From the NCBI RefSeq assembly GCF_900142125.1, contig NZ_FQZT01000018.1:1-44326 (forward strand): a stretch of 44,326 nt of DNA, written 5' to 3'. Shown here piece after piece: positions 1 to 8,252 of this stretch. Both the position numbers and the translations under genes were made by a program. The DNA comes from Malonomonas rubra DSM 5091. GTDB taxonomy: Bacteria > Desulfobacterota > Desulfuromonadia > Desulfuromonadales > Geopsychrobacteraceae. How positions within the stretch are numbered: position 1 is the first letter of the stretch; each line of letters begins with the position of its first letter. The notes beneath the pieces are model-generated. The model was not told the DNA's origin and made no database searches. It saw nothing but the letters and a program-made list of their open reading frames with translations.

Positions 1-356
1 CCGGCATACTGGTTATCAAACAAGCCTGAAAGTGCGCAAGCGAGTCGAGGAGATCTTCGGCTGGATCAAGACGGCAGGCTTGCTCCGTAAAACCCGCCAC
101 CGGGGCCTTGATCGCGTTGAGTCTACCTTTACCCTGGCAGCGGCAGCCTACAATCTGGTCAGGATGCGCACCCTGATTTGGGGATTGTGACGAAAAGGGA
201 GTCGATCACGCCGATTGCATCGCGATAAATCGCGAAAACGGTTCCAATGGCGCTTGAAAATGGTCAGAACTAACGAAACATAGATTGTCAAAGAGCAAAA
301 AATTCTTCTCGGGAGGATAGAGGCCAACTCCCGGCTAGTTTTTCAACGGCCTGCTA
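1..356 (+). mobile_element. 3' remnant of an IS5-type insertion sequence
   Basis: The window opens inside a transposase reading frame that ends at 190. About 150 non-coding bases follow, up to an end-like motif, TTTTTCAACGGCCTGCTA (339-356), which resembles the terminal repeats of IS5-group elements. The element is cut by the window edge, so its left end, target duplication and intactness cannot be judged. Nothing else was recognised between 191 and 462. The outer boundary is inferred from the motif alone. Confidence 0.5.
2..190 (+). CDS. IS5-family DDE transposase, C-terminal fragment (partial at window edge)
   Basis: This is the last 62 codons of a transposase whose start lies outside the window. 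The text V-E-E-I-F-G-W-I-K contains the catalytic Glu of the DDE triad. It is followed by G-L-L-R-K-T-R-H-R-G and T-F-T-L-A-A-A-A-Y-N-L-V-R-M, the usual C-terminal signature of IS5-type transposases. The frame is open from base 2 to a TGA at 188-190. It would cut and join DNA at the element's terminal repeats. Whether the complete element is active cannot be seen. Confidence 0.85.
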   Translation, partial: RHTGYQTSLKVRKRVEEIFGWIKTAGLLRKTRHRGLDRVESTFTLAAAAYNLVRMRTLIWGL

Positions 357-462
357 AAAATCCCAATCGGGGCTTTGATAGTCTATATTCTTAAAAGATA
401 GAACAATACAACCAAATTTAAAGCCTTGAGATTGTCACAAATAGATTTTCGGAGCAGAAAAA

Positions 463-1638
463 ATGTTTTGGGACTACTTATCTCTTGTCAGGGAAATACG
501 CTGGGATGATTCCCTCGACATCGGTCTTGCAACCCTGTTTCTTGCCCTTGGGTTCCATGTGCTTAGGTCTGCTCGGACTCGTGCCGCATCGGCAGGTGCC
601 ATCTTTTTTGCTGCCGTTTATTTTCTGGCAAGGCAGCTCGACTTACAACTTACCACCTGGCTACTGCAAGGGATTGCAGCCGTTCTTGTGCTTTTGCTCA
701 TTGTTATTTTTCAGCCGGAAATTCGACGTTTTTTAGAGCAATTCCCGTCAGTATTATTTTTTCACCGATTGCGACAAGAAAAGGTTTCTCCGGGCTTCGC
801 TCAAGAGCTGGCCGAGACTTTAAAGCAATTGTCTGCTGAAAGCAGAGGGGCCCTGATTGTTCTTACCGGCCGCGACATACTGGACTCTCACTTAAGCGGG
901 GGAATAAAAATCGATGGTTTGCTCAGCAAAGCCTTGCTTTTGAGCATCTTTGATCCGAATTCACCTGGCCATGACGGTGGATTAGTCGTCAAAGACAATC
1001 GTGCTCTAAGCTTTGGAGTCAGGTTGCCGCTATCAGACCAACTTGAGAAACTCCATGATCGAGGCACTCGTCACGCCGCCGCACTGGGTCTTGCTGAACG
1101 CACTGATGCCATGGTTTTAGTTGTCTCTGAAGAAACATCACGCCTTTCTATCGCTTACCAGGGTGATTTGCAGGTTTTTACAAACTTTGAGCTTTTGGTC
1201 AAAAAAATTGATCAGTTTTTAAGGCAGAACAGTGGCGAGAAAAGCCACGGTGAAGAGCGTCAAAGCTGGCTACGCTGGTACGGGAAAGATCTGAGTTTGG
1301 CGCTATTTTGCTCTTTGGTTCTCTGGTTGGTGCTGGTTCCTGCTGCCGTCGTTGAAAACATCACCTATCAGGTTCCGATTGTTGTGCAGAACATTCCAGA
1401 CGGTTTTGTTTTTCGTAAGGTTGAACCACACGAGGTGGCGGTAACCTTGACAGGGCAACGTCGAGACCTGTTCCAACTCGACAGCAAGAAGTTTGAAATC
1501 CGTCTCGATGCAACACTCTCCCGGTTCGGGCGCAAGACTTTTCCGATTACCCAGGCGCACCTTTTGCTCCCGCCCGAAATCGAAATTAACCAGATTCGGC
1601 CTGCCGATGTGAAAGTGAGCGTAGACAAGGTAAAATAG
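463..1638 (+). CDS. Fused diadenylate cyclase (CdaA-like) and YbbR/CdaR-like protein
   Basis: The 391-residue membrane protein has three N-terminal helices (about 20-90), a DAC domain (about 95-245), a further helix (about 277-297) and a C-terminal YbbR-like domain (about 298-390). CdaA makes c-di-AMP from two ATP, and CdaR is its usually separate YbbR-domain partner; here both appear in one chain. The DAC signature is altered. The family's D-G-A is H-D-G-G (170-173), and G-T-R-H-R is G-T-R-H-A (201-205). The metal-binding Asp171 and the Thr-Arg-His remain, but the last Arg of the RHR motif is Ala. It may therefore be a weak cyclase or a divergent subfamily. The neighbouring nhaA, 25 bp downstream, fits the known link between c-di-AMP and ion balance. 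The start is ATG with GGAG 9 bp upstream. Confidence 0.82.
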   Translation: MFWDYLSLVREIRWDDSLDIGLATLFLALGFHVLRSARTRAASAGAIFFAAVYFLARQLDLQLTTWLLQGIAAVLVLLLIVIFQPEIRRFLEQFPSVLFFHRLRQEKVSPGFAQELAETLKQLSAESRGALIVLTGRDILDSHLSGGIKIDGLLSKALLLSIFDPNSPGHDGGLVVKDNRALSFGVRLPLSDQLEKLHDRGTRHAAALGLAERTDAMVLVVSEETSRLSIAYQGDLQVFTNFELLVKKIDQFLRQNSGEKSHGEERQSWLRWYGKDLSLALFCSLVLWLVLVPAAVVENITYQVPIVVQNIPDGFVFRKVEPHEVAVTLTGQRRDLFQLDSKKFEIRLDATLSRFGRKTFPITQAHLLLPPEIEINQIRPADVKVSVDKVK

Positions 1639-1663
1639 ACCGTCCTTGTTGGAGGTGGGAATT

Positions 1664-2998
1664 ATGGATTTTGAAGATTTCGCCAAAAGTTTAGCCGAGC
1701 TGAAACGCCCTTTTGAAAGTTTTTTACGGCGTCAGGCTTCCGGTGGTATCGTCTTGCTGCTAGCGACCTTTCTGGCTCTGATATGTGCCAACACGCCGCT
1801 GCGTGAAAGCTATCATCATCTCTGGGAAACCAAGATCAGCCTTGGTGCTGACAGTTGGGGGATCAAGCAGTCTCTCCATCATTGGATCAACGATGGTCTG
1901 ATGGCAATCTTCTTTTTCGTCGTCGGCTTGGAGCTCAAGCGTGAATTCCTCGCTGGCGAGCTGACATCGGTGCGTAAGGCAACCTTGCCAGTGCTCGCTG
2001 CGGTCGGCGGGATGCTGGTCCCAGCGGCGATTTATCTTTTTTTGGTCCCAGGGCTGCCGGAGGCGAAGGGGTGGGGTGTGCCGATGGCGACCGATATAGC
2101 CTTCGCCCTTGGTGTGATTGCTCTGCTCGGAAAACGGATTCCGAGAAGCTTGGCGATCTTTCTCACCGCGCTGGCAATTGTTGATGATCTTGGCGCAGTG
2201 ATTATCATCGCCCTGTTCTACAGTGAGAACATTTCCGTCGTCTGCCTGTTGATTGCAGGCGGACTCTGGGCGGTTTTGTTTGCCGGCAACCGGGTGAAAA
2301 TTCAACACCCGGTATTTTATGCTCTGCTTGGTCTTGGATTGTGGCTGGCAATGCTCAAATCGGGCATTCATCCTTCGATTGCGGGTGTCATGATCGGAGC
2401 CACGATTCCGGTTCATCCGCGTTACTCACGTGAACTGTTTCTGGAGAAGGCTGAACATCTGCTTGTTCTCTATCGTAAATTACGAAAAACAGAAGGCCCT
2501 TTCGTTCACGAGCGTAAGATTGGGACTCTGCTGGCATTGGAATCTCTCTGTCATGATTCCCTGAGTCCGCTGCAGCGCATGGAGCACGAGATGCATCGCT
2601 GGGTGATCTTCGGTATCATGCCGCTGTTCGCCTTTGCTAACGCCGGTGTTTCTCTGAGCTGGAACGAGTTGCAACTTTCTTTCACGCAGCCGGTCACCTT
2701 CGGCATCATTGCCGGACTTTTCATCGGTAAACCGCTCGGCATCATTTTGTTCTCACGCCTCGCTGTCGCCTTGAAGCTTGCTGAACTTCCGCAGGGTGCC
2801 AGTTGGCTAACTCTGCTCGGTGTTGGTACGCTCGGTGGGATCGGTTTCACCATGTCAATCTTTATCACCAATCTGGCCTTTTATCGTCCGGAACTGATCT
2901 CTCAAGCTAAGGTCGGTATTTTCATCGCTTCCTTGCTGGCCGGAATATCGGGCTACTTGTTGCTGGCGCGTTTTGCGCAGGAAAAAACAGGTGTGTAA
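1664..2998 (+). CDS. nhaA: Na+/H+ antiporter NhaA
   Basis: This inner-membrane antiporter exchanges sodium for protons and controls pH and salt tolerance. The frame is open from a TTG at 1646, but ATG at 1664 has GGAGG nine bases upstream, so the protein is 444 residues. Family marks include V-G-L-E-L-K-R-E-F, P-M-A-T-D-I-A-F-A, the paired aspartates of A-I-V-D-D-L-G-A-V (about 174-175) that bind Na+ and H+, and the glycine-rich G-I-G-F-T-M-S-I-F-I segment near the end. About eleven to twelve hydrophobic segments are visible. The length is above the E. coli type (388) because of an extended cytosolic loop around residues 255-300. It is probably co-transcribed with the upstream cyclase fusion. 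Confidence 0.95.
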   Translation: MDFEDFAKSLAELKRPFESFLRRQASGGIVLLLATFLALICANTPLRESYHHLWETKISLGADSWGIKQSLHHWINDGLMAIFFFVVGLELKREFLAGELTSVRKATLPVLAAVGGMLVPAAIYLFLVPGLPEAKGWGVPMATDIAFALGVIALLGKRIPRSLAIFLTALAIVDDLGAVIIIALFYSENISVVCLLIAGGLWAVLFAGNRVKIQHPVFYALLGLGLWLAMLKSGIHPSIAGVMIGATIPVHPRYSRELFLEKAEHLLVLYRKLRKTEGPFVHERKIGTLLALESLCHDSLSPLQRMEHEMHRWVIFGIMPLFAFANAGVSLSWNELQLSFTQPVTFGIIAGLFIGKPLGIILFSRLAVALKLAELPQGASWLTLLGVGTLGGIGFTMSIFITNLAFYRPELISQAKVGIFIASLLAGISGYLLLARFAQEKTGV

Positions 2999-3001
2999 AA
3001 G

Positions 3002-3104
3002 TAGCAGCTTGCGACGTCATTGCAGCAAGAATTGCAGCAACGTCGATCAGTCCGAGGGTGGTGAAAAAAGTTGTAAAAGCAACAATCGTGGTTTCCAGCA
3101 TCAT
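3002..3104 (-). pseudogene. Possible 5' remnant of a MarC-family membrane protein gene
   Basis: On the minus strand, ATG at 3104 opens a frame whose first ~31 residues (M-L-E-T-T-I-V-A-F-T-T-F-F then G-L-I-D-V-A-A-I-L-A-A-M-T-S) resemble the start of MarC (UPF0056) proteins. After about residue 34 the similarity is lost and the frame runs into the 3' end of nhaA. MarC proteins have about 200 residues and six helices, so only the first helix would survive. The assignment rests on recall of the family's N-terminus. The alternative is a chance hydrophobic frame. Confidence 0.4.
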
Positions 3105-3156
3105 TATGCTTCACTTAGTTCTTTCTGGTTTATTGATGGCAACACTAAATGAGTCC

Positions 3157-4584
3157 TCAACTCCCCTTAAAGCCTCTGAACAAAATAGTGACTATCCTCT
3201 GTAGCCAGGGGTTGCTCATTTTCTTCATCATCCAGATTTCTGCTACCCGCTTGTTGAGTAGCGCAACCGTTGGGAACGAGTGCTGCATCAGCATGATATC
3301 GTGCAGCCTGATTTTTTTGTGCATGGCCAAAATATATTCGTGGATAATTTCGCCGGCTGCTTCGCCAATAACGGTCGCACCATAGATCTTACCGAACGGA
3401 CTGACTAGAACCTTGACGAAACCGACGGTTTTTCCGTCGGTTATCGTTCGGCCGTAGTCAGCATAATTGGCCTTGATTGCTTCATATTTGATACCGTCTT
3501 TCTGCAATTCTTTTTCGGTTTTGCCAACCTGGGCAACTTCTGGTTCGGTAAAAACCGACCAGGGTACGAGGTACTGGTCATATTTGAACTTGAAGGGACG
3601 TAAAAATGGCATGATCGAACTCATAAGGGACAGCATGCCCTGATGCATGGCGGCGTGGCTGAGCAAGGCTTTGCCGTTACAATCTCCGACGGCCCAGATG
3701 CCGGGGACATTGGTCCGACCATAGTCATCGACATCAATCCCTTTCTTGCTGTACTTGATTCCCGCGTTGTCCAATTCAAGTCCACTGATGCTCGGTTTAC
3801 GGCCGGCTGCAACCAGCAGTTTCTCACAACTGAATTTTCCTGCCGAGGTCTCCAGATTGATTGAGCCATTTTTCTCTGCGACCTTACTGATGCTGGTAGC
3901 GTTATGAATTTCGACACCACAGTTGGCCAGCTCTTCCTCCAGCAGATGAGCCGCTTCGGTATCGGCCATCGGTAAAAGGTGCTCATCCATGTGTGCCAAC
4001 ACCACTTTTGTACCAAGGCGAGCGAAGGCCTGAGCCATCTCACAGCCGATTGCACCACCACCGATAATAAAAAGGGAGCTGGGCACCTCCTCCAACTCGA
4101 ACAGGTTTTCGTTAGTCAAAGTGGGAACCTGATCGAGCCCGGGAATCGGCGGGATAAAGGGTTTGGTGCCGGTGGCTATGTAGATCTGATTTGCTCTGTA
4201 ATGTTCGCCGGCAACCTGGATGGTTTTGGAATCGACAAAGGTTGCCGGTCCTTTGTTCAGGAGCAGTTCGACTTTATCGAACATACCAGCGGTTTTTTTC
4301 TCGTTGATGTATTTCAGCTGGTCTTGGACTTTTTCAAAGGGTTTTTGCGGTAACGGCAGATCGATCTCTTCCAGCGCATATTTTTTCAACTCGGCAATAG
4401 TGCGCCGCACCGAGGCGATCTTCAACAAAGATTTACTCGGAATGCAGCCCGAATTGAGGCATTCACCACCGAGCTTGTCCTTTTCGATGCCGAGCACATT
4501 CAGGCCCATATTTGAGCCCATCACCGCCAATGCCATGCCAGCCGGCCCGAGGCCGATAACAATCATATCGTAGTTTTTTTTCAT
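3157..4584 (-). CDS. Pyridine nucleotide-disulfide oxidoreductase, dihydrolipoyl dehydrogenase/mercuric reductase-like
   Basis: This is a 475-residue FAD/NAD(P)H flavoprotein. It has an N-terminal FAD site (I-V-I-G-L-G-P-A-G), the redox-active disulfide in G-G-E-C-L-N-S-G-C-I-P-S-K (C42 and C47), an NAD site (I-I-G-G-G-A-I-G-C-E) and A-V-G-D-C-N. Lipoamide dehydrogenases end with H-P-T-x-x-E, whose His/Glu pair is catalytic. Here the matching text is Q-H-S-F-P-T-V-A-L (434-442), so Phe437 replaces the His and the Glu is missing. It is therefore probably not a 2-oxo-acid dehydrogenase E3; its acceptor is unknown. It has no E2/E1 genes nearby and lies about 200 bp after cbpM. The start ATG 4584 has a GGAG-type ribosome site (AGGAGAAC). 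Confidence 0.8.
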   Translation of the reverse strand: MKKNYDMIVIGLGPAGMALAVMGSNMGLNVLGIEKDKLGGECLNSGCIPSKSLLKIASVRRTIAELKKYALEEIDLPLPQKPFEKVQDQLKYINEKKTAGMFDKVELLLNKGPATFVDSKTIQVAGEHYRANQIYIATGTKPFIPPIPGLDQVPTLTNENLFELEEVPSSLFIIGGGAIGCEMAQAFARLGTKVVLAHMDEHLLPMADTEAAHLLEEELANCGVEIHNATSISKVAEKNGSINLETSAGKFSCEKLLVAAGRKPSISGLELDNAGIKYSKKGIDVDDYGRTNVPGIWAVGDCNGKALLSHAAMHQGMLSLMSSIMPFLRPFKFKYDQYLVPWSVFTEPEVAQVGKTEKELQKDGIKYEAIKANYADYGRTITDGKTVGFVKVLVSPFGKIYGATVIGEAAGEIIHEYILAMHKKIRLHDIMLMQHSFPTVALLNKRVAEIWMMKKMSNPWLQRIVTILFRGFKGS

Positions 4585-4738
4585 GGATGTTCTCCTAGTA
4601 GATTCAATAATTTGTTCATCTGTGCAGAGCGTGATTTCGACTGAAGTTCAATCTTTTCTAAAGTTGATCCGTTCAGCGAAACGATTCATTGTTGACAAAT
4701 TGGGTGGGGGCAAAAACTGAATGCTTGGCAGAAACAGT

Positions 4739-4768
4739 CCTCCGGTTCCACTCAACAGGAGGTTTTTT
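4739..4768 (+). terminator. Terminator-like hairpin with T-run
   Basis: CCTCC (4739-4743) pairs with GGAGG (4758-4762) and is followed by six T on the plus strand. It lies in the 200-base gap between cbpM and the flavoprotein gene, both on the minus strand. As drawn it would stop plus-strand transcripts. On the minus strand it is only a hairpin without a good U-tract, and may attenuate or protect the mRNA. Confidence 0.4.
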
Positions 4769-4784
4769 CTTTCGTTGATAAAGT

Positions 4785-5171
4785 TTATTCATTATCGTTC
4801 AACTTGGCCAGACGTCGACAAAGGGTCAAAACATCCGCTTCGTGCTCCAACTTTTCCTGGCGGAGTTGTTGTCTCAGTTCGTTGAGCTGACTTTCGAGTT
4901 GCTGGATTCTTTCCCGATAGCGGAGCACGAAATCTATAGCTTCTAGATTGAGGCCCATATCTTGGTGCAGGTGGCGAATGAGCTTAATTTTGCTGATATC
5001 CTCAGAGGTTAACCCTTTTGCACCATGTAACATGGTGTGTGCTGTGACTAGATCCTCGTGTTCACATCGATGGATGAATTCCTCTGACACCCGCGCCATA
5101 CGGGCAACAAGCCGATATTCGAAATGAACTTTCTGGTTGTCGCTATCAACGGAAATTGGGTATTTTTTCAT
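4785..5171 (-). CDS. cbpM: CbpM-like chaperone modulator (MerR-type fold)
   Basis: This is a 128-residue protein. ATG at 5171 was chosen because AAGGAG lies seven bases upstream; the frame itself extends to 5216. It has an N-terminal MerR-like helix-turn-helix region (V-A-R-M-A-R-V-S-E-E-F-I-H-R-C) and a long C-terminal coiled coil (Y-R-E-R-I-Q-Q-L-E-S-Q-L-N-E-L). CbpM binds the J domain of CbpA and restrains its co-chaperone activity. The gene lies 54 bp after cbpA, as expected for this pair, and probably acts in the cytosol. Confidence 0.82.
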   Translation of the reverse strand: MKKYPISVDSDNQKVHFEYRLVARMARVSEEFIHRCEHEDLVTAHTMLHGAKGLTSEDISKIKLIRHLHQDMGLNLEAIDFVLRYRERIQQLESQLNELRQQLRQEKLEHEADVLTLCRRLAKLNDNE

Positions 5172-5225
5172 GCTTTTCTCCTTAACCCTGCGCAGGCAAG
5201 AACGAGCATTACACAAGCAGCATGC

Positions 5226-6188
5226 CTAACGGATCGATTTCCACTTTTCGATCAAAGACTTTTCTTCGGTGGTCAGTTTTTCAGGAAGCTTTACGTCCAC
5301 AGCTACGTAAAGATCGCCGCGTTGGTCTGGTTGCTTGATTTTAGGCATGCCCAGACCATTTAGACGAAAGACCCGGCCATTTTTTGTTTCCGGCGGAATC
5401 GTCAGGTTCACCTTGCGGTCAATGCCAGGCACAGAGATTTTGCCGCCAAGCAACATTGTAAACAGGTCAGCAGACACCGAGGTTTTAAGATCGTCATTGT
5501 CTCGGAGAAAACGTTTATCCGGCGTCACTTCGATAGTCAGATAGAGATCCCCTGCCTGCCCACCGCTCGACCCGGCACCTCCTTGGCTTTTAAGACGTAC
5601 CCGTGAGCCGGTTTTGACCCCGGGTGGTATCTTGACGTCAATTTTGCGGCCCCCCTCCCATTCCAGGACACGTTTAGTGCCATGAAAAGCCTCCTCCAAC
5701 GTCACCTGAAGAGGGTGCTCAAAGTCTCCGCCTCGCCTCGGCTGTGGCTGATGATAAAATTTCTGTCCACCTTTTCCCGCATGAGGCTGTTGCCGATCAG
5801 CCCCACCGAAGAGGTTGGTGAAAAAATCCGAAAACCCACCACCAGAGCCGAATAACTCCTCAAATTCCTCGGGATCAAGCGTTCGATAACTGTAGTTCTG
5901 CGGTCCATCGGAAGTACTGGCACCCCAGTTGAAGTCCTCAGCTGTCCCACCGCTTTGTCGATACTGGCGCCATTGCGAACCGAGGAGATCATATTGTTTG
6001 CGTTTTTCAGGATCCGAGAGCACTTCGTTCGCTTCGTTAACGTCCTGAAATTTCGCAGCAGCAGTGCTGTCTGCTGGGTTGACGTCGGGATGGTATTTTC
6101 GAGCCAACTTTCGGTAGGCTTTCTTGATCTCCTTTTCGTCAGCCTGACGATCAACTCCCAGAATTTTGTAATAGTCTTTGAAATCCAT
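5226..6188 (-). CDS. cbpA: CbpA-type DnaJ co-chaperone
   Basis: This is a 320-residue Hsp40 without the zinc-finger domain of DnaJ. Residues 1-70 form the J domain with the H-P-D motif at 33-35, which stimulates the ATPase of DnaK. A G/F-rich linker follows (about 75-150, with [10 protein letters not shown]). Two beta-rich substrate-binding domains (about 155-315) contain [14 protein letters not shown] and [10 protein letters not shown]. It lies between grpE and cbpM in the same direction with short gaps, which gives a co-chaperone set without dnaK itself in the window. The start ATG 6188 has AGGTGA upstream. Confidence 0.93.
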   Translation of the reverse strand: MDFKDYYKILGVDRQADEKEIKKAYRKLARKYHPDVNPADSTAAAKFQDVNEANEVLSDPEKRKQYDLLGSQWRQYRQSGGTAEDFNWGASTSDGPQNYSYRTLDPEEFEELFGSGGGFSDFFTNLFGGADRQQPHAGKGGQKFYHQPQPRRGGDFEHPLQVTLEEAFHGTKRVLEWEGGRKIDVKIPPGVKTGSRVRLKSQGGAGSSGGQAGDLYLTIEVTPDKRFLRDNDDLKTSVSADLFTMLLGGKISVPGIDRKVNLTIPPETKNGRVFRLNGLGMPKIKQPDQRGDLYVAVDVKLPEKLTTEEKSLIEKWKSIR

Positions 6189-6219
6189 AGTGTCACCTAT
6201 AGCATTATCAATTTATCTA

Positions 6220-6720
6220 TCAACGAGAGGAAATAATCACTTTCGCAGGGCGCAACAATTTACCGTTGATGAGATAGCCTTTCTGCTCCACTCGAACCAC
6301 GGTATTAGGTGGAATGCCGGGGTACTGGACCATACCGAGGCTCTCGTGCAGGTTGGGATCAAAGGGCTGAGCCAGAGCTTCCAATTCTTCGACATCATGC
6401 TTCCTGAAAATTTGCTGTAAAAGATCTCGATTCATCTTGAGGCCCTGCAGGATATTCCGGCTATCTTCTTCGACAGAGACATGCATCAAAGCGAGATCGA
6501 GGCCATCCGCGACAGGCAAGAAGTCTTTCAACAGGGCTTCTTTGTTTGCTTGAACCTCCTGGGTAGAGGTTCGAGACAGCCGTGCTTTAGTGTTTTCCAG
6601 GTCGGCAAGGAGGCGCAGATACCTTTCCTTCCAATTTACGCCATCCAGCGCTTGCTCGGTATCTGTTGGGCTCTTACTATCACGCGAAGGAGTGAGATTA
6701 ATTTTTTCTCCTGTATCCAT
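6220..6720 (-). CDS. grpE: Nucleotide exchange factor GrpE
   Basis: This is a 166-residue cytosolic partner of DnaK that speeds ADP release. It has an acidic, variable N-terminus, a helical stretch W-K-E-R-Y-L-R-L-L-A-D-L-E-N, the family segment F-L-P-V-A-D-G-L-D-L-A, and the C-terminal beta domain with P-N-L-H-E-S-L-G-M-V and G-Y-L-I-N-G-K-L-L-R-P-A-K-V. The length is slightly below the usual 180-200. It is the first of the grpE-cbpA-cbpM trio. No CIRCE element was found in the 40-base gap upstream. Confidence 0.93.
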   Translation of the reverse strand: MDTGEKINLTPSRDSKSPTDTEQALDGVNWKERYLRLLADLENTKARLSRTSTQEVQANKEALLKDFLPVADGLDLALMHVSVEEDSRNILQGLKMNRDLLQQIFRKHDVEELEALAQPFDPNLHESLGMVQYPGIPPNTVVRVEQKGYLINGKLLRPAKVIISSR

Positions 6721-6760
6721 TTAATGTAGCCTTCTATAAAGCAATAAAAAAACTGACCGC

Positions 6761-7141
6761 CTAGTCTTGAGCTTTCTTTATCTGTTCAGAAATGGGAATG
6801 ATCCGAGCTGGGGAGCACAAACAGTGATAGTTTATCTGAGGGTTACTGTTGATACCTTGCTGGACGAAACAACGAGGTTTTTCTTTGCCTCCCACATTAT
6901 AACCAGAGCGGTACCCTTCACTTTTTATGTTTGCTGCACAGACAAAAAAACCATGACCGTCCGTTATGTGTGAGTCGCTTTTTACCGGCATCAAGCCTAT
7001 ATCTGAACAGGCTTCCGCACAGTGTTTGTTTTTTGTTGCGACCCACTTAGGGGAACTTGTGGTCAACTCAGAGGCAAACAGAGGACCTGTGGAAAAAATT
7101 AACGAAAGCATGAAGGCCGTGAGAAAAGACAAACGCAACAT
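6761..7141 (-). CDS. Small secreted cysteine-rich protein of unknown function
   Basis: The start ATG 7141 has AAGGAG upstream and gives 126 residues; the frame itself opens further upstream. Residues 1-23 (L-S-F-L-T-A-F-M-L-S-L-I-F, cleavage near L-F-A-S) look like a Sec signal peptide. The mature part has six cysteines (C-A-E-A-C, V-C-A-A, R-C-F, H-C-L-C) that could form three disulfides in the periplasm. I do not recognise the family. It lies 41 bp before grpE in the same direction and may belong to the same stress transcript. Confidence 0.7.
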   Translation of the reverse strand: MLRLSFLTAFMLSLIFSTGPLFASELTTSSPKWVATKNKHCAEACSDIGLMPVKSDSHITDGHGFFVCAANIKSEGYRSGYNVGGKEKPRCFVQQGINSNPQINYHCLCSPARIIPISEQIKKAQD

Positions 7142-7278
7142 TGTGGTTCTCCTTTTATAATTTAGACACTGAATTAGCGGAAAAACTCTGTCAGTTACGG
7201 GGTAAATGAATTTTTCCAACAGCAAACTCAATTGATCCTTGTAGGCTTTCTCCCTTTTACCGGCCAGGGCCGCTAAGG

Positions 7279-8157
7279 TTATTTCTGTAATGCCTTGATT
7301 CGTTCATCAAGCGGTGGATGGGTCATGAATAAACGTTTCAGCCCTTGTCCCCGGCTGCCAGAAATCCCAAAGGCCGCCATCTGGTCCGGCAAATGGGCTT
7401 CAGGGGCATTGCGCTTTAGTTTCTCCAGCGCGGCAATCATTTTGCTTCGACTAGCCAAAGCCGCTCCACCGGCATCGGCCCTGAATTCTCGCTGGCGGCT
7501 GAACCAGAAAACGATAATGCTGGCCAGGATGCCGAAAATGATCTGGGCAACGATCGAGGTGAGAATAAACGCCGGGCCATGGCCACGCTCGGTTTTGAAA
7601 ACCAGCCGGTCGACCAGATGTCCAACGACTCTCGAAGCGACGATAACAAAGGTGTTGACGACTCCTTGAACAAGGGCCAGGGTCACCATGTCGCCATTCG
7701 CCACATGACTCACCTCGTGGGCCAGCACCGCTTCCGCTTCATCGCGATTCATACTGCGCAACAGACCGGTGCTGACCGCGACCAGGGCATTATTACGCCG
7801 CATGCCGGTGGCAAATGCATTGATATCAGAAGCATCGTAAATGGCGACTTCCGGCATGCCGATCCCAGCCATTTCAGCCTGCCGAGTGACCACCTGAACC
7901 AGCCAGGCTTCCGCATCGGTGCGAGGCGATTCGATAACCTGAGCGCCGGTCATGCGCTTGGCTGTCCATTTCGAGATGGCCAGGGAAATAAAGGCGCCGC
8001 CAAACCCGAACAGTGACGCGAAAACCAGCAGACCGGCAATATCGATGTTGACCTGCTGTTCATCGAGCATCTGGCCGACACCGAGCAGGTTCATGACGAT
8101 GCCAAGGACAAGGACAATGGCTAGGTTGGTGGCAATAAACAGGACGATTCGTTTCAT
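7279..8157 (-). CDS. htpX: Membrane zinc metalloprotease HtpX
   Basis: This is a 292-residue heat-shock protease of the inner membrane that degrades damaged membrane proteins. It has two N-terminal helices (about 4-24 and 38-60), the zinc site H-E-V-S-H (147-151), two more hydrophobic segments after it, and the third ligand in F-R-A-D-A-G-G-A. The start is ATG 8157 with AAAGGG upstream, not the upstream in-frame position at 8196. Its place in a run with grpE and cbpA fits envelope and heat-stress control. Length and layout match the family. Confidence 0.94.
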   Translation of the reverse strand: MKRIVLFIATNLAIVLVLGIVMNLLGVGQMLDEQQVNIDIAGLLVFASLFGFGGAFISLAISKWTAKRMTGAQVIESPRTDAEAWLVQVVTRQAEMAGIGMPEVAIYDASDINAFATGMRRNNALVAVSTGLLRSMNRDEAEAVLAHEVSHVANGDMVTLALVQGVVNTFVIVASRVVGHLVDRLVFKTERGHGPAFILTSIVAQIIFGILASIIVFWFSRQREFRADAGGAALASRSKMIAALEKLKRNAPEAHLPDQMAAFGISGSRGQGLKRLFMTHPPLDERIKALQK

Positions 8158-8252
8158 TTTGTAGCCCTTTAAATTACGATCAAACAAGCAACTCACGAAA
8201 TATTGTTGATATGGATAGTGTCCCTTCGCGTGATACCTTGTTTTCTCAATAT

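Noticed and set aside
1303-1686. Long minus-strand frames inside the cyclase fusion and similar antisense frames in nhaA, the SLC12 gene and glpK
   Set aside because: They lie opposite genes with clear family motifs and have no recognisable domains; they are by-products of codon bias.
4692-4768. A possible small RNA: TTGACA at 4692 followed by the terminator-like hairpin at 4739
   Set aside because: No matching -10 element was found, and the space for an RNA is very short.
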